The notes under the pieces: model-generated
What the model was told of the DNA's origin: nothing
The model's input: only the letters and a program-made list of their open reading frames with translations
Database searches by the model: none
In this document: positions 28,077-36,226 of the stretch, one piece after another
Layout: each line of letters starts with the position of its first letter
How positions within the stretch are numbered: position 1 is the first letter of the stretch
Translations under genes and position numbers: made by a program
Assembly: GCA_036379455.1 (NCBI GenBank)
Contig: DASVGQ010000146.1
Location: 1-64,000, forward strand
DNA: 64,000 nt
Origin: SCRT01 sp036379455
GTDB lineage: Bacteria; Pseudomonadota; Gammaproteobacteria; Nevskiales; Nevskiaceae
Direction: 5' to 3'

Positions 28077-29150
28077 ATGAAGATCGCTGTCCTGGGAGGC
28101 GGGAACGGCAGCTATGCCGCGGCGGCGGATCTTTCCGAAGCGGGTCATGAGGTGCGCCTGTGGCGGCGTGACGCGGAGTCGCTCCGTCCGCTGCAGGAGG
28201 CTGGGACGATCACCCTCAAGGACGAGAAGGGAAGCCGCGAGGTCCCGCTGTCGCTCGCTACATCTGCTATCCGCGAGGCGCTCGAGGGCGTGCGGCTCAT
28301 CGTGGCGCCGGTGCCGGCGACCGCGCAGATCGACATCGCCCGCGCGATGGCACCGCATCTGTCCGATGGACAGGTCGTGTTCCTGCCTCCGGGGACTTTC
28401 GGCAGTCTTGTCATGTCACGGGCGGTGCACGCCGCCGGCGGCCGTGCCCAGGTTGTGTGGGCGGAGACGGGGACCCTTCCGTACCTCGCCCGCAAGCACG
28501 GGGTGCGGGAAGTCAACGTCACCATCCGCGCCATTCATCTGCCGACCGGGGTGTATCCGGCACGCGCGCAGGATCACGCGATCGACGTCATCCGCGAAGC
28601 TTATCCGGCCGTTCACCCCTGCGGAGACGCCTTGTCGGGGGCGCTGATGAACGCGGGGCCGGTGATCCACCCGCCGCTGATGGTCATGAACGCGGCGCCT
28701 CTGCAGCATTTCGAACGCTGGGATATCCACAACGAGGGCACGCAGAAGGCGGTGCGCGATGTGACCGACCGTCTCGACGCGGAACGTATCGCGGTGCGCG
28801 AGGCGCTCGGCTACGGTGCGCCGCACTACCCGCTGTCCGATCACTACAACAGCGATCGATGGATGTACGGCGACGCGCACAGGAAGCTGGTGAAATCCGG
28901 CGACTGGCGCGAGCACATCGACCTGTATCACCACCGCTACATCACGGAGGACACCGAGCTCGGTCTCAGCCTGATGGCGTCTGCTGCCCGCTACGCCGGC
29001 GTCGACGCGCCCATTGCCCACGGGCTGCTTGCCATCGCAGGCGGTTTCCTCGGCCGCGACCTGCGCCAAGGCCCGCGCAGCTTTGAGGCGTTGGGGCTGA
29101 CCGGTCTGTCGCGCGATGCGCTGCGCTCGAGGCTGCGCGATGGCGAGTGA
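28077..29150 (+). CDS. NAD(P)-dependent octopine/opine dehydrogenase family protein
   Basis: 357 residues. N-terminal Rossmann domain (MKIAVLGGGNGSYAAAADLSEAG, dinucleotide site in the first 15 residues) and a C-terminal helical octopine-dehydrogenase domain with NAGPVIHPPLMVMNAAP and GAPHYPLSDHY. Relatives reductively condense 2-oxo acids with amino acids or oxidise opines; many members have other unknown substrates. The start has GGAGG six bases upstream. Its 3' end overlaps the next gene by 11 bases, tying it to the 3-hydroxyacyl-CoA dehydrogenase and to the catabolic island. Confidence 0.8.
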   Translation: MKIAVLGGGNGSYAAAADLSEAGHEVRLWRRDAESLRPLQEAGTITLKDEKGSREVPLSLATSAIREALEGVRLIVAPVPATAQIDIARAMAPHLSDGQVVFLPPGTFGSLVMSRAVHAAGGRAQVVWAETGTLPYLARKHGVREVNVTIRAIHLPTGVYPARAQDHAIDVIREAYPAVHPCGDALSGALMNAGPVIHPPLMVMNAAPLQHFERWDIHNEGTQKAVRDVTDRLDAERIAVREALGYGAPHYPLSDHYNSDRWMYGDAHRKLVKSGDWREHIDLYHHRYITEDTELGLSLMASAARYAGVDAPIAHGLLAIAGGFLGRDLRQGPRSFEALGLTGLSRDALRSRLRDGE

Positions 29151-30156
29151 AGCGGCTTCCGCTACGCAGTCGTCCCCGCGTTTCGTGGCGGTCGGCGCAG
29201 GGCGCATGGGGCGCGGCCTCGCGATTGCCTTTGCCTATGCAGGGCGGCCCGTCGCCGTGGTGGATCTGCGGGACCGCAGTGACATCGCGTGGCAGGCGCT
29301 GGCGGATGACGTGCGCGCGGAGGTGGCTGGTGCGTTGCGCGGGCTGGTGGAACTTGGAGCCGTGCGTGACGATCAGGTGAGAGCCATCTCGGAGCGCATC
29401 AACCTCGTGCGCGCGGCACAGGCGAGTGAAGCGCTCCAGTCCGCGGAGATGGTCTTCGAATGCCTGACGGAGACGCTGGAGGCAAAGCAGGCGGGCTTCG
29501 AGCAGATCAATCGCTGGTGCGCGGACGATGCCATCGTCACGTCGACCACCAGCACCATGTCGGTCAGCCAGCTTGCAGGACTCGTGCGTCGGCCCGAACG
29601 CTTCTTCAACATGCACTGGCTCAACCCGGCCTACGTCATTCCGGTCGTGGAGCTGAGCACGCATGCAACGACGGACCCGACGGTCGTCGAGCGTACGCGT
29701 CAGATCATGGAGTCGATCGGCAAGGTTCCGGTCGTGTGTCGCGCCGACGCGGGCTACATCGTGTCACGTCTGCAGGCGCTGATCATGAACGAAGCCGCGC
29801 GCATGGTGGAGGAAGGCGCGGCCACGGCGGAGGAGATCGACAAGGCCACACGCTACGGGCTGGGGCTGCGCTTCGCGGCGCTGGGCGTGGTCGAGTTCAT
29901 CGACTTCGGAGGCTGCGACATTCTCTTCCACGCCAGTCGCGAGATGTCGCGCAGCATCGATGCAGAGCGTTATCGTGCTCCGGACATCCTCAACCAGATG
30001 ATGGAACGCAATCACCTGGGGCTGAAGACGGCGTCGGGATTCTACGCTTACGAGGGGCGTGACCTGAAGGCGTACCGGCGCGACGTTCTCGAGCGGACTC
30101 TGGGCATGGTGCGCCATCTCGGCTTGTTCCACGCGCCGGCGGAGAACACGAAGTAG
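29140..30156 (+). CDS. 3-hydroxyacyl-CoA dehydrogenase family protein
   Basis: 338 residues from the ATG at 29140 (inside the end of the preceding gene). NAD-binding motif VGAGRMGRGLAIAFAYAG, then STTSTMSVSQLAG, the catalytic His-Asn region RFFNMHWLNPAYVIPVVEL and a C-terminal 3HCDH domain (GYIVSRLQALIMNEAARMVEEG, GLKTASGFYAY). It would oxidise a 3-hydroxyacyl-CoA or similar beta-hydroxy acid to the keto form. In this setting it may act on CoA intermediates made by the ligase downstream. No hydratase domain. Confidence 0.85.
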   Translation: MASEAASATQSSPRFVAVGAGRMGRGLAIAFAYAGRPVAVVDLRDRSDIAWQALADDVRAEVAGALRGLVELGAVRDDQVRAISERINLVRAAQASEALQSAEMVFECLTETLEAKQAGFEQINRWCADDAIVTSTTSTMSVSQLAGLVRRPERFFNMHWLNPAYVIPVVELSTHATTDPTVVERTRQIMESIGKVPVVCRADAGYIVSRLQALIMNEAARMVEEGAATAEEIDKATRYGLGLRFAALGVVEFIDFGGCDILFHASREMSRSIDAERYRAPDILNQMMERNHLGLKTASGFYAYEGRDLKAYRRDVLERTLGMVRHLGLFHAPAENTK

Positions 30157-30279
30157 GTGGCTGCGGCAGGGCTTGATCATGGTTTCAGCGGGGCGCGCGG
30201 TGCGGGCAGTAGCACTGGCACTGGAAACGGTGCGGCCGCGAGCTGCGTGATGGCCGTCAAGGCCTTCGGATAAATGGTT

Positions 30280-30306
30280 ATGCTGCAGTCCATTTGGCTG
30301 CAGCAT
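30280..30306. promoter_or_regulatory. Perfect inverted repeat upstream of the Rieske oxygenase operon (operator candidate)
   Basis: ATGCTGCAG and CTGCAGCAT form a perfect 9+9 bp dyad with a 9-base spacer, ending 34 bases before the oxygenase start. A TATGCT hexamer (30279-30284) overlaps the left arm and could be a -10 box, which would place a bound regulator over the promoter. Only four T follow, so a terminator is less likely. Confidence 0.5.
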
Positions 30307-30340
30307 TTTCGCAAGTCAAGGGAAGAGGAGGAAAGCCACC

Positions 30341-31654
30341 ATGGGCAAGTACCGCGGGAACCCGGACGCGATCCGGGCGCTGGTCCGCAGCGACGAAGTG
30401 CATCGAGACCTTTACATCAGCCAGGAGCTGTTCGAGCTCGAACAGGAAAATCTTTTTGCCAACACGTGGAACTACGTGGGGCACGACAGCCAGATCCCGA
30501 AGCCGGGCGACTACATCACCACGGACATCGCGGGTGAGCCGTTGATCATCGTGCGGCACTCGGACGGCTCGGTGCGCGGCATGATGAACCGCTGCGCGCA
30601 CAAGGGCGTCGCCGTCGCGCCGTATCGCCAGGGCAACACCGGCAAGTTCTTCCGCTGCCCCTACCACGGCTGGACGTTCCGCACCGACGGTTCGCTGCTG
30701 GCCGTCCCGCTGAAGAGCGGCATGGAGGGCACCGGCTTCGACGCGTCGGAATCAGGCAAAGGCTTGTCTCTGGTGAAGCACCTGCGCGTTTACCGCGGCT
30801 TCATCTTCGTCAAGCTCAACGACGTCGGCGAGGACTTCGAGGACTACTTCGGGGAGTCGCTATCGTCCATCGACAACATGGCGGACCGCTCTCCGGTCGG
30901 CGAGCTGGAAATCGCGGGCGGCTGCCTGCGCTTCATCAACGAATGCAACTGGAAGATGTACGTCGAGAACCTCAACGACACCACGCATCCGATGGTGACG
31001 CACGAGGCTTCTGCGGGCGCGGCGAAGACGCTGTGGGCGGGCCATCCGGAGGACGAACCCAAGCCGATGGCGGTGCAGCAGCTCACGCCCTTCGTCTCCG
31101 GCTACAAGTTCTTCGAGGACGCCGGGCTCCGGGTCTTCGGGCACGGCCACAGCGTGGACGGCGTCAACTTCAGCATCCACAGCGATTATTCGGGTGTTCC
31201 GCAGTACACCGAGGCGATGGACAAGGCCTATGGGCCCGAGCGTGCCAGGGAAATCCTCACGATGGCCCGCCACAACACGGTCTACTACCCGAACCTGACG
31301 ATCAAGGGCGCGATCCAGTCCATTCGCGTCGTCAAGCCGATCTCGGCCGATCGGTGCGTACTGGAGAGCTGGACCTTCCGGCTCAAGGGTGCGCCGGACG
31401 AACTGCTGCAGCGTACCTGCATGTACACGCGGCTCATCAACGCGCCGTTTTCGGTGGTCGGTGCGGATGACGTGGCGAATTACCGGGAAGCGCAGAAGGG
31501 GCTTCATGCCGGCGGCAATCCGTGGGTCAGCCTGCACCGCAACTACGTGCCCGGCGAAGAGAAGATCCGCGACCAGACGGTGATCGGTACCAGCGACCTG
31601 TCGATGCGCGGCCAGTTCCGCGCCTGGGCCGATTACATGACGATGACGATGTGA
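30341..31654 (+). CDS. Rieske non-heme iron aromatic ring-hydroxylating oxygenase, alpha subunit
   Basis: 437 residues. Catalytic large subunit of a ring-hydroxylating oxygenase. Rieske [2Fe-2S] motif C-x-H-x18-C-x2-H (Cys85, His87, Cys106, His109) and mononuclear iron motif NDTTHPMVTH (Asp213 bridging, His216 and His221). The remaining Asp ligand should lie near GADDVANYREAQ in the C-terminal part. A strong GAGGAGG site lies upstream of the ATG. The beta subunit follows after 10 bases. Ferredoxin and reductase genes are not in the operon. Substrate unknown; the surrounding CoA-ligase and side-chain genes suggest an aromatic or alicyclic carboxylic acid. Confidence 0.92.
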   Translation: MGKYRGNPDAIRALVRSDEVHRDLYISQELFELEQENLFANTWNYVGHDSQIPKPGDYITTDIAGEPLIIVRHSDGSVRGMMNRCAHKGVAVAPYRQGNTGKFFRCPYHGWTFRTDGSLLAVPLKSGMEGTGFDASESGKGLSLVKHLRVYRGFIFVKLNDVGEDFEDYFGESLSSIDNMADRSPVGELEIAGGCLRFINECNWKMYVENLNDTTHPMVTHEASAGAAKTLWAGHPEDEPKPMAVQQLTPFVSGYKFFEDAGLRVFGHGHSVDGVNFSIHSDYSGVPQYTEAMDKAYGPERAREILTMARHNTVYYPNLTIKGAIQSIRVVKPISADRCVLESWTFRLKGAPDELLQRTCMYTRLINAPFSVVGADDVANYREAQKGLHAGGNPWVSLHRNYVPGEEKIRDQTVIGTSDLSMRGQFRAWADYMTMTM

Positions 31655-31664
31655 GGGCATCCAG

Positions 31665-32153
31665 ATGACACCAGATACCGTGAAGGAGCAGGACCTCATC
31701 AAGTTCGTCGTCCATGAGACACGGCTGCTCGACGAGAAGCGTTACGACGAGTGGAACACGCTGTTCACCGACGATGCCTATTACTGGGTGCCGCTGACGC
31801 CGGGACAACCTGACGCTCTCAACTGGACCTCGCACATGTACGAGGACAAGCTGCTGCGCGATCTGCGGGTGTTGCGCATGAAGAACCCGCGCGCATTCGC
31901 TCAACAGCCGCCGAGCCGCTGCCAGCACGTGCTGCAGATGCCGGGCGTGGAGACGATGGACGCCGCAGCCAACAAGTTCGTTTTGCGCACGCCGTTCCAC
32001 TACACCGAGTCACAGGGTGACCGCATCGAGTACTTGGTCGGCGTAGCTTGGCATCACCTCAGCGTGGTCGGGGATGCGCTGAAGATGACGCTCAAGCGTG
32101 TGGACATCATCAACAGCGACGCCGCGCTTCCCGCCATCCAGCTGTTCGTGTGA
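31665..32153 (+). CDS. Aromatic ring-hydroxylating oxygenase, beta subunit
   Basis: 162 residues with the NTF2-like fold of small dioxygenase subunits: FVVHETRLLDEKRYDEWNTLFTDDAYYWVPL at the start, then RLRMKNPRAFAQQPPSR-type strands and VAWHHLSVVGDALKMTLKRVDIINSD. It structures the alpha3beta3 hexamer and has no metal ligands. The TGA stop overlaps the GTG start of the ligase gene (GTGA), so translation is probably coupled. Confidence 0.9.
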   Translation: MTPDTVKEQDLIKFVVHETRLLDEKRYDEWNTLFTDDAYYWVPLTPGQPDALNWTSHMYEDKLLRDLRVLRMKNPRAFAQQPPSRCQHVLQMPGVETMDAAANKFVLRTPFHYTESQGDRIEYLVGVAWHHLSVVGDALKMTLKRVDIINSDAALPAIQLFV

Positions 32154-33790
32154 AGCCCGCCTCGATGGAGGCGTCGACTGTCTACGAGGCCTTTTCGCAG
32201 ACGGCCCGGCGTACGCCTGACCGGGACTTCCTTGTTATCGACCGCGTGACGGCCGGCGTCTACGGGATCGCGCCCGGCGCGATCCCCTGGGGCCGCGCGC
32301 GAGACGAGGTGGACGACCTGCGCGCGCGCTATGCAGCGGCCGGATGGGGCCACGGACATCGCGTCGGCCTGCTGCTGGAAAACCGTCCGGACTTCTTCCG
32401 TCACTGGCTGGCGCTCAACGCGCTTGGCGTGAGCGTGGTGCCCATCAACGCCGAGATGCGCTCTGCGGAGCTGACTTATCTCATCGGCCACAGCGAGATG
32501 GGCCTGGCGGTGGCGCTTCCCGGGCGGATTCAGGATCTGCTCGACGCGGCGCGCCAGGCGGGTCGGCCGCTGCACGCGATTCCCGCCGATGCCGAGTCCA
32601 TCCCCTCGCCTGCGGCGGTCGCGCCGCTGGCCGGTGCGGCGGTCGGCGAGGGGACGGAGTGCGCGTTGCTGTATACGTCGGGAACGACCGGCCGGCCCAA
32701 GGGGTGCATCCTCGACAACGCCTACTTCCTGCGTGCCGGCCGCTGGTACGCGGGCCTGACGGGCGTGTGCGACTACCGGCGCGATGCCGAGCGTGTCATG
32801 ACGCCTCTGCCGCTGACGCACATGAACGCCATGGCGAATTCGGCGATGGTGGTCATCGTCGCCGGCGGCGCCTTGATCCAGCTCGACCGCTTCCACCCCA
32901 AGAGTTGGCTCGAGAGCGCGCAGGAGTGCGGCGCGACGATCATCCATTATCTGGGCGTCATGCCGGCAATGTTGCTGTCTGCGCCGCCGACGCCGAGCGA
33001 GCGGGACCACGCGATCCGCTGGGGCTTCGGTGCGGGGGTGGACCCGAAGCACCATGCGGTGTTCGAGGAGCGATTCGGATTCCCGCTTGTCGAGGCGTGG
33101 GCGATGACCGAGACCGGCGCGGCGGCGGTCATCATGGCCAACCGCGAGCCGCGGCATGTCGGTACCGGCTGCTTCGGGCGCATCGAGGATTACATGCAAC
33201 TGCGCCTGGTCGACGACGGCGGCGACGATGTTGCGGACGGCGCGCCCGGTGAGATGCTGGTGCGATCCAGCGGTCCTGACCCGCGCCGCTACTTCTTCCG
33301 CGGCTATCTGAAGAACCCGCAGGCGACGGACGAAGCGTGGGCCGGCGGCTGGTTCCATACCGGCGATATGGTGCGGCGCGACGCCGACGGTGGCCTGTAC
33401 TTCGTCGATCGCAAGAAGAACGTCATCCGCCGCAGCGGCGAGAACATCTCGGCGGTGGAAGTCGAGAGCGTGCTCAACCAGCATCCGGCAGTCGACGTGT
33501 GTGCGGTGACGGCCGTGCCGGACGCGGTCCGCGGCGACGAGGTGTTTGCCTGCGTGGTGCGGTCAGAGCATGCTCCGCCGGGTGACGAAGCGCTGGCGCA
33601 GGACGTCGTGCGGCACACGCTCGGACAGCTTGCCTACTACAAGGCGCCCGGCTACGTCGCCTTCGTCGATGCGCTGCCCTTGACCACCTCGCAGAAGGTG
33701 CAGCGCGGAGTGCTCAAGCAGCAGGCGCGTGACCTGCTCGAGCGCAAGGCCTGCTTCGACACCCGGACGATGAAGAAGCGGCAGCCTTGA
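32150..33790 (+). CDS. Acyl-CoA ligase (AMP-forming, ANL superfamily)
   Basis: 546 residues from the GTG at 32150, which overlaps the preceding stop; an ATG at 32165 is an alternative. Activates a carboxylic acid through an acyl-adenylate to its CoA thioester. Motifs: P-loop ALLYTSGTTGRPKGCIL, A5-like EAWAMTETGAA, A7 WFHTGD, A8 hinge FVDRKKNVIRRSGENIS and the C-terminal Lys region TTSQKVQRGVLK. It sits between the oxygenase and the thiolase-like gene, so it probably primes the pathway acid for side-chain cleavage. The stop and next start share one base (TGATG). Confidence 0.92.
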   Translation: MKPASMEASTVYEAFSQTARRTPDRDFLVIDRVTAGVYGIAPGAIPWGRARDEVDDLRARYAAAGWGHGHRVGLLLENRPDFFRHWLALNALGVSVVPINAEMRSAELTYLIGHSEMGLAVALPGRIQDLLDAARQAGRPLHAIPADAESIPSPAAVAPLAGAAVGEGTECALLYTSGTTGRPKGCILDNAYFLRAGRWYAGLTGVCDYRRDAERVMTPLPLTHMNAMANSAMVVIVAGGALIQLDRFHPKSWLESAQECGATIIHYLGVMPAMLLSAPPTPSERDHAIRWGFGAGVDPKHHAVFEERFGFPLVEAWAMTETGAAAVIMANREPRHVGTGCFGRIEDYMQLRLVDDGGDDVADGAPGEMLVRSSGPDPRRYFFRGYLKNPQATDEAWAGGWFHTGDMVRRDADGGLYFVDRKKNVIRRSGENISAVEVESVLNQHPAVDVCAVTAVPDAVRGDEVFACVVRSEHAPPGDEALAQDVVRHTLGQLAYYKAPGYVAFVDALPLTTSQKVQRGVLKQQARDLLERKACFDTRTMKKRQP

Positions 33791-34956
33791 TGGCGCGCCA
33801 GTCGTACGACGGCGTGGCCGTGGCGGTGCCGGTGACGGTGCCCTACGAGCGCTATTCCATCCATGGCGCGTACTGGTTCCTCGGCCGCGCGCTGCACGAA
33901 CTGTTGGTGAGAAGCGGCCTGGAAAAGGATCAGTTCGACGGGCTGTGTGTGTCGAGTTTCTCGCTGGCGCCCGATACCGCGGTCGGTGCGACCCAGCACT
34001 TCGGATTGTCGCCGCGCTGGCTGGATCACGTTCCCACCGGCGGCGCGTCCGGCGTCATGTGCCTGCGCCGCGCGGCGCGGGCCGTGCAGGCCGGTGATGC
34101 CGAGGTCGTCGCCTGCGTGGCCGCCGACACGAACCACGTCGATTCTTTCCGGCACACGCTCAACAACTTCAGCAACTTCTCGCGGGATGCGGTCTACCCC
34201 TATGGCGCCGGCGGTCCGAATTCGGTGTTCGCGATGATCACCGGACACTACATGCGCAAGTACGGCGCACGGCGTGAGGACTTCGGGCGGATCGCCGTGG
34301 CGCAGCGACACAACGCGTTGTCCAACCCGACCGCGCTGTTCCACAAGCCGCTGACGCTGGAGGCCTACATGCGCGCACGGGTGGTCTCCGATCCGTTGCA
34401 CCTGTTCGACTGCGTGATGCCGTGCGCCGGCGCCGAGGCCTTTCTCGTGATGCGCGAAGAGCGCGCGCGGGACCTCGGCCTTCCCCACGCCTTGCTGCGC
34501 GCGGCGATCGAGCGCCACAACGCTTTTGCCGATGACCCGGTCATGGTCTGCGGCGGCTGGCGGCGCGACCGCGACGAGCTGTTCGCGCAGGCAGACAGCA
34601 CCCACGAGGCCATCGATTTCGTGGAGACCTACGACGACTATCCGGTGATCGTCATGATGGCGCTAGAGGATCTCGGGTTCTGCGAGAAGGGGCAGGGTCC
34701 CGAGTTCGTGCGCAGCCACGCGCTGACGTGGGACGGGGATTTCCCCTGCAATACCAGCGGCGGGCAGCTGTCTGCCGGACAGGCGGGCGCCGCGGGTGGC
34801 TTCATGGGGATGACCGAGGCCATCCGACAGCTGACCGCGCAGGCGGATGGGCGTAGCGTGGCAGACGCGCGCCTCGGGCTCGTCGCGGGATTCGGCATGG
34901 TCACCTACAACTTCTGCCTGTGTACGGGGGCGGTCATCCTCGGGAAGAGCGCGTGA
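33790..34956 (+). CDS. Thiolase-like protein without catalytic Cys (Ltp2/SCP-x-like, putative aldolase)
   Basis: 388 residues from the ATG at 33790. Thiolase fold of the lipid-transfer (SCP-x) type, but the nucleophile position reads TGGASGVMCL with Ala86 where thiolases have Cys, and the C-terminal GHP histidine motif is replaced (NTSGGQLSAGQAGAAGG). Claisen thiolysis is therefore unlikely. Cys-less Ltp proteins paired with DUF35 partners, such as Ltp2-ChsH2 of steroid side-chain degradation, act as retro-aldolases on beta-hydroxyacyl-CoA. The next gene does encode a DUF35 domain (start overlap GTGA), so an aldolase complex is a reasonable inference. Confidence 0.85.
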   Translation: MARQSYDGVAVAVPVTVPYERYSIHGAYWFLGRALHELLVRSGLEKDQFDGLCVSSFSLAPDTAVGATQHFGLSPRWLDHVPTGGASGVMCLRRAARAVQAGDAEVVACVAADTNHVDSFRHTLNNFSNFSRDAVYPYGAGGPNSVFAMITGHYMRKYGARREDFGRIAVAQRHNALSNPTALFHKPLTLEAYMRARVVSDPLHLFDCVMPCAGAEAFLVMREERARDLGLPHALLRAAIERHNAFADDPVMVCGGWRRDRDELFAQADSTHEAIDFVETYDDYPVIVMMALEDLGFCEKGQGPEFVRSHALTWDGDFPCNTSGGQLSAGQAGAAGGFMGMTEAIRQLTAQADGRSVADARLGLVAGFGMVTYNFCLCTGAVILGKSA

Positions 34957-36215
34957 GCGCGCCGTCCACCCCACCGCGGCACAAGAATCCGGTTCTGCGT
35001 ACGCCGCAGATCAACCTGCCGCCCGTCGCGCGCGGACGCGTGGCGCTGCACTTGACCGCGGCGGCGGCGGAAGGGCGCTTCGAGCTGCAGGTGTGCGAGG
35101 ACTGCGGGGCGGTTCAGTATCCTCCGCGCGAGGCCTGTGGCGCGTGCCTGTCGTCGCGCCTGGTCTGGCGGAAGCAGAGCGGGCTCGGAGAGCTGCTCGC
35201 CAGCACGACGCTGCATCACAGCAACGACCTCTATTTCCACGAACGCCTGCCGTGGCGCGTGGCCTTTGTCCGGCTCGACGACGGGCCGACCGTGATGGCG
35301 CACGTGGCCAGCGGCGTCGGCGATGCTCCGACGCGCGTGCGCGTCCACGCGTACCTCGACCGTTCGGGGCAGGGCGTGCTGGTGGCCGGCCCGTCGGAGG
35401 GTGGGCAGGGTGCGCAAGGGATGGCGGACGACAGGGTGCTGCACGAGATGACCAGTGATCCCAGGGGCCGCAGAGTGCTGGTGACCGACGGCAAGACCCC
35501 GGTGGGCCAGGCGCTGGTGCGCGCCCTGATCGGCGCCGGCGCGCGCAGCGTGTGGGCGGGCCGCGCGGAGCCGTGGAAGAAGCTCGGCGGCATGGAAGAG
35601 ATTGCCGCGCTCCCGGGGGTCGAGATCGTTCCGCTGGACGTGACCGACGTGAAGAGCGTGACCGAGCTGGCCGGCTCGATCGGCGGGCAGGTGGAGATTC
35701 TCGTGAACAACGCGGAACACCACCGGACGGGCGGGATCGCTGATCAGCGCGGCACCGGCACCGCGCGCGACGAGATGGAAATCAATTATTTCGGCCTGCT
35801 GCGTCTTGCACAGGCCTTTGCGCCGGCCCTGAAGTCGCGCGCGGCCGACGGGAAGAATGGCGCCAGCGCGTGGGTGAACGTCCTGTCAATCCAGGCGCTG
35901 GCGAACTTCCCGCCGCAGGGAACCTTCAGCGCGAGCAAGGCGGCGGCTTTCTCGTTGTCGCAGTGCTTGCGAGCCGAGCTCCAGCCGGCGGGCATCCGCG
36001 TCGTCAACGTGTTTCCGGGGCCCGTGGACGACGAGTGGAACCAGCGGCTGCTGCCGCCGAAGCTGGGGCCGGCGGCGCTGGCCAAGGCAGTCGTCCAGGC
36101 GTTGCGCGACGGCGTCGAGGACGTCTACCCGGGTGACGTCGCGCGCGATTGGCTGGCGCGCTGGAAGGACGATCCCAAGGTTCTCGAGCGCGAGCTCGCG
36201 ATCCACGGCAGCTAG
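34953..36215 (+). CDS. DUF35 zinc-ribbon/OB-fold protein fused to a degenerate SDR domain
   Basis: 420 residues from the GTG at 34953. Residues ~40-70 are a rubredoxin-like zinc ribbon (Cys48, Cys51, Cys62, Cys65), ~70-150 the OB-fold of DUF35, the acyl-CoA-binding partner of Cys-less thiolases. Residues ~170-400 are a short-chain dehydrogenase fold with damaged motifs: the Gly-rich loop reads TDGKTPVG instead of TGxxxGxG, NNAG is NNAE, and the catalytic Tyr of YxxxK is Phe325 (FSASK, Ser312 and Lys329 kept). The SDR part may be structural or regulatory rather than a reductase. The unbroken frame argues against decay. Confidence 0.85.
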   Translation: MSAPSTPPRHKNPVLRTPQINLPPVARGRVALHLTAAAAEGRFELQVCEDCGAVQYPPREACGACLSSRLVWRKQSGLGELLASTTLHHSNDLYFHERLPWRVAFVRLDDGPTVMAHVASGVGDAPTRVRVHAYLDRSGQGVLVAGPSEGGQGAQGMADDRVLHEMTSDPRGRRVLVTDGKTPVGQALVRALIGAGARSVWAGRAEPWKKLGGMEEIAALPGVEIVPLDVTDVKSVTELAGSIGGQVEILVNNAEHHRTGGIADQRGTGTARDEMEINYFGLLRLAQAFAPALKSRAADGKNGASAWVNVLSIQALANFPPQGTFSASKAAAFSLSQCLRAELQPAGIRVVNVFPGPVDDEWNQRLLPPKLGPAALAKAVVQALRDGVEDVYPGDVARDWLARWKDDPKVLERELAIHGS

Positions 36216-36226
36216 GCGAAACCTGA

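Noticed and set aside
30280..30310. The inverted repeat as a rho-independent terminator of the upstream dehydrogenase genes
   Set aside because: Only four T follow, the loop is nine bases, and it sits in the promoter position of the next operon; an operator is more likely, though not proven.
32054..33484. Antisense frame opposite the acyl-CoA ligase
   Set aside because: Composition typical of GC-rich shadows; the ligase frame contains all ANL motifs.
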